Assembly: GCA_002316215.1 (NCBI GenBank)
Contig: DCDB01000239.1
Coordinates: 1 to 5,876, forward strand
DNA: 5,876 nt
Direction: 5' to 3'
Source: Lachnospiraceae bacterium UBA1066
Lineage (GTDB): Bacteria > Bacillota > Clostridia > Lachnospirales > Lachnospiraceae
Shown piece after piece: positions 5,571 through 5,876 of the stretch (position 1 is its first letter; each line of letters opens with the position of its first letter). The notes below the pieces were generated by a model. That model did no database searches and was not told the origin of the DNA. It was given only the letters and a program-made list of their open reading frames with translations. A program made the position numbers and the translations under genes.

Positions 5571-5876
5571 GGACGGCGAACTGGATCCGGAGATACTTGT
5601 TGGAAGATGCGCGGCACTGGGCATGTCCCTGATGTCCGTTACAGACCATAACTGCGTAAAAGCGAATGCCCCGGCCGCCCGGGCGGCACGTTCGCTGGGA
5701 ATAGCTTATATTCCGGGAACGGAGATCGACTGCGTTTACGAAGGAAACGGTTTTCATGTCCTGGGATACGGAATCGATTATCAGAGCAGCGATTTTGAGA
5801 AAATAGAAAAGGACGTGCGTGACCAGGGCCTCAGCGCTTCTCTAAGGCGGCTTGAGAAGACACAGCGGATGGGGTT
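5536..5876 (+). CDS. PHP-domain metal-dependent phosphoesterase (N-terminal part, runs off the window)
   Basis: This is the first 113 residues of a PHP (polymerase and histidinol phosphatase) domain protein. Enzymes of this superfamily hydrolyse phosphate esters or nucleic acid ends using a multi-metal site. The expected metal ligands are visible: H5 and H7 in LDLHMHSRFSEDGE (2-15), D13, H38 in SVTDHN (34-39), E63 in PGTEID (60-65), and H74 in GFHVLGYGID (72-81). The order and spacing match stand-alone PHP phosphoesterases of the TrpH/YciV type, although TDHN replaces the commoner TDHD. The start is firm: an in-frame stop lies at 5512-5514, ATG 5536 is the only start before the first metal motif, and an AAAGGA site lies seven bases upstream. 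The gene is cut by the window edge, so its full length and substrate are unknown. It overlaps the end of the small ORF. Confidence 0.9.
   Translation, partial: MLDLHMHSRFSEDGELDPEILVGRCAALGMSLMSVTDHNCVKANAPAARAARSLGIAYIPGTEIDCVYEGNGFHVLGYGIDYQSSDFEKIEKDVRDQGLSASLRRLEKTQRMG

Noticed and set aside
1..5876. Search by eye for tRNA or rRNA genes, CRISPR arrays, transposases and phage genes
   Set aside because: None seen. There are no regularly spaced direct repeats, no tRNA cloverleaf elements, and no mobile-element proteins.

Overview
The window looks like chromosomal DNA from an anaerobic Firmicute of the class Clostridia, possibly Lachnospiraceae. This rests on strong GGAGG-type ribosome sites before nearly every gene, a mevalonate-independent isoprenoid gene (ispF), and a four-gene ABC exporter cluster (ATPase, permease, GldG-like protein, DUF4340 protein) that is common in that group. 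The assignment to a family is inference. Base composition is near balanced throughout, with no obvious foreign block.

Positions 1-296 hold no convincing gene. Almost all of 2-227 is one long imperfect inverted repeat centred near position 114, with about 73 possible base pairs by hand alignment. It lies immediately upstream of the exporter operon and is the most unusual feature here.

Positions 297-4628 are a tight same-strand operon. An ATPase starting at TTG (297-1523) overlaps an eight-segment permease by 4 bases (1520-2383). A membrane-anchored GldG-like auxiliary protein (2399-4024) and a short DUF4340 protein (4050-4628) follow. Together they should form an ABC-2 type exporter: the ATPase in the cytoplasm, the permease in the membrane, and the two anchored proteins outside. 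The substrate cannot be read from sequence. Three of the four proteins carry Ala/Ser/Thr/Asp-rich low-complexity segments: a 100-residue tail on the ATPase, an insert in the GldG-like protein, and a tail on the DUF4340 protein.

Positions 4629-4780 separate the operon from ispF. They hold an extended -10 promoter interlocked with a terminator-like hairpin, and a spaced CCGGTG/CACCGG inverted repeat. ispF (4781-5278) is complete, with its metal ligands in place. A gap (5279-5462) contains only weak signals. Then comes a 35-codon small ORF with a consensus ribosome site (5463-5570), which overlaps out of frame the start of a PHP-domain phosphoesterase gene (5536 onward) that runs off the right edge.
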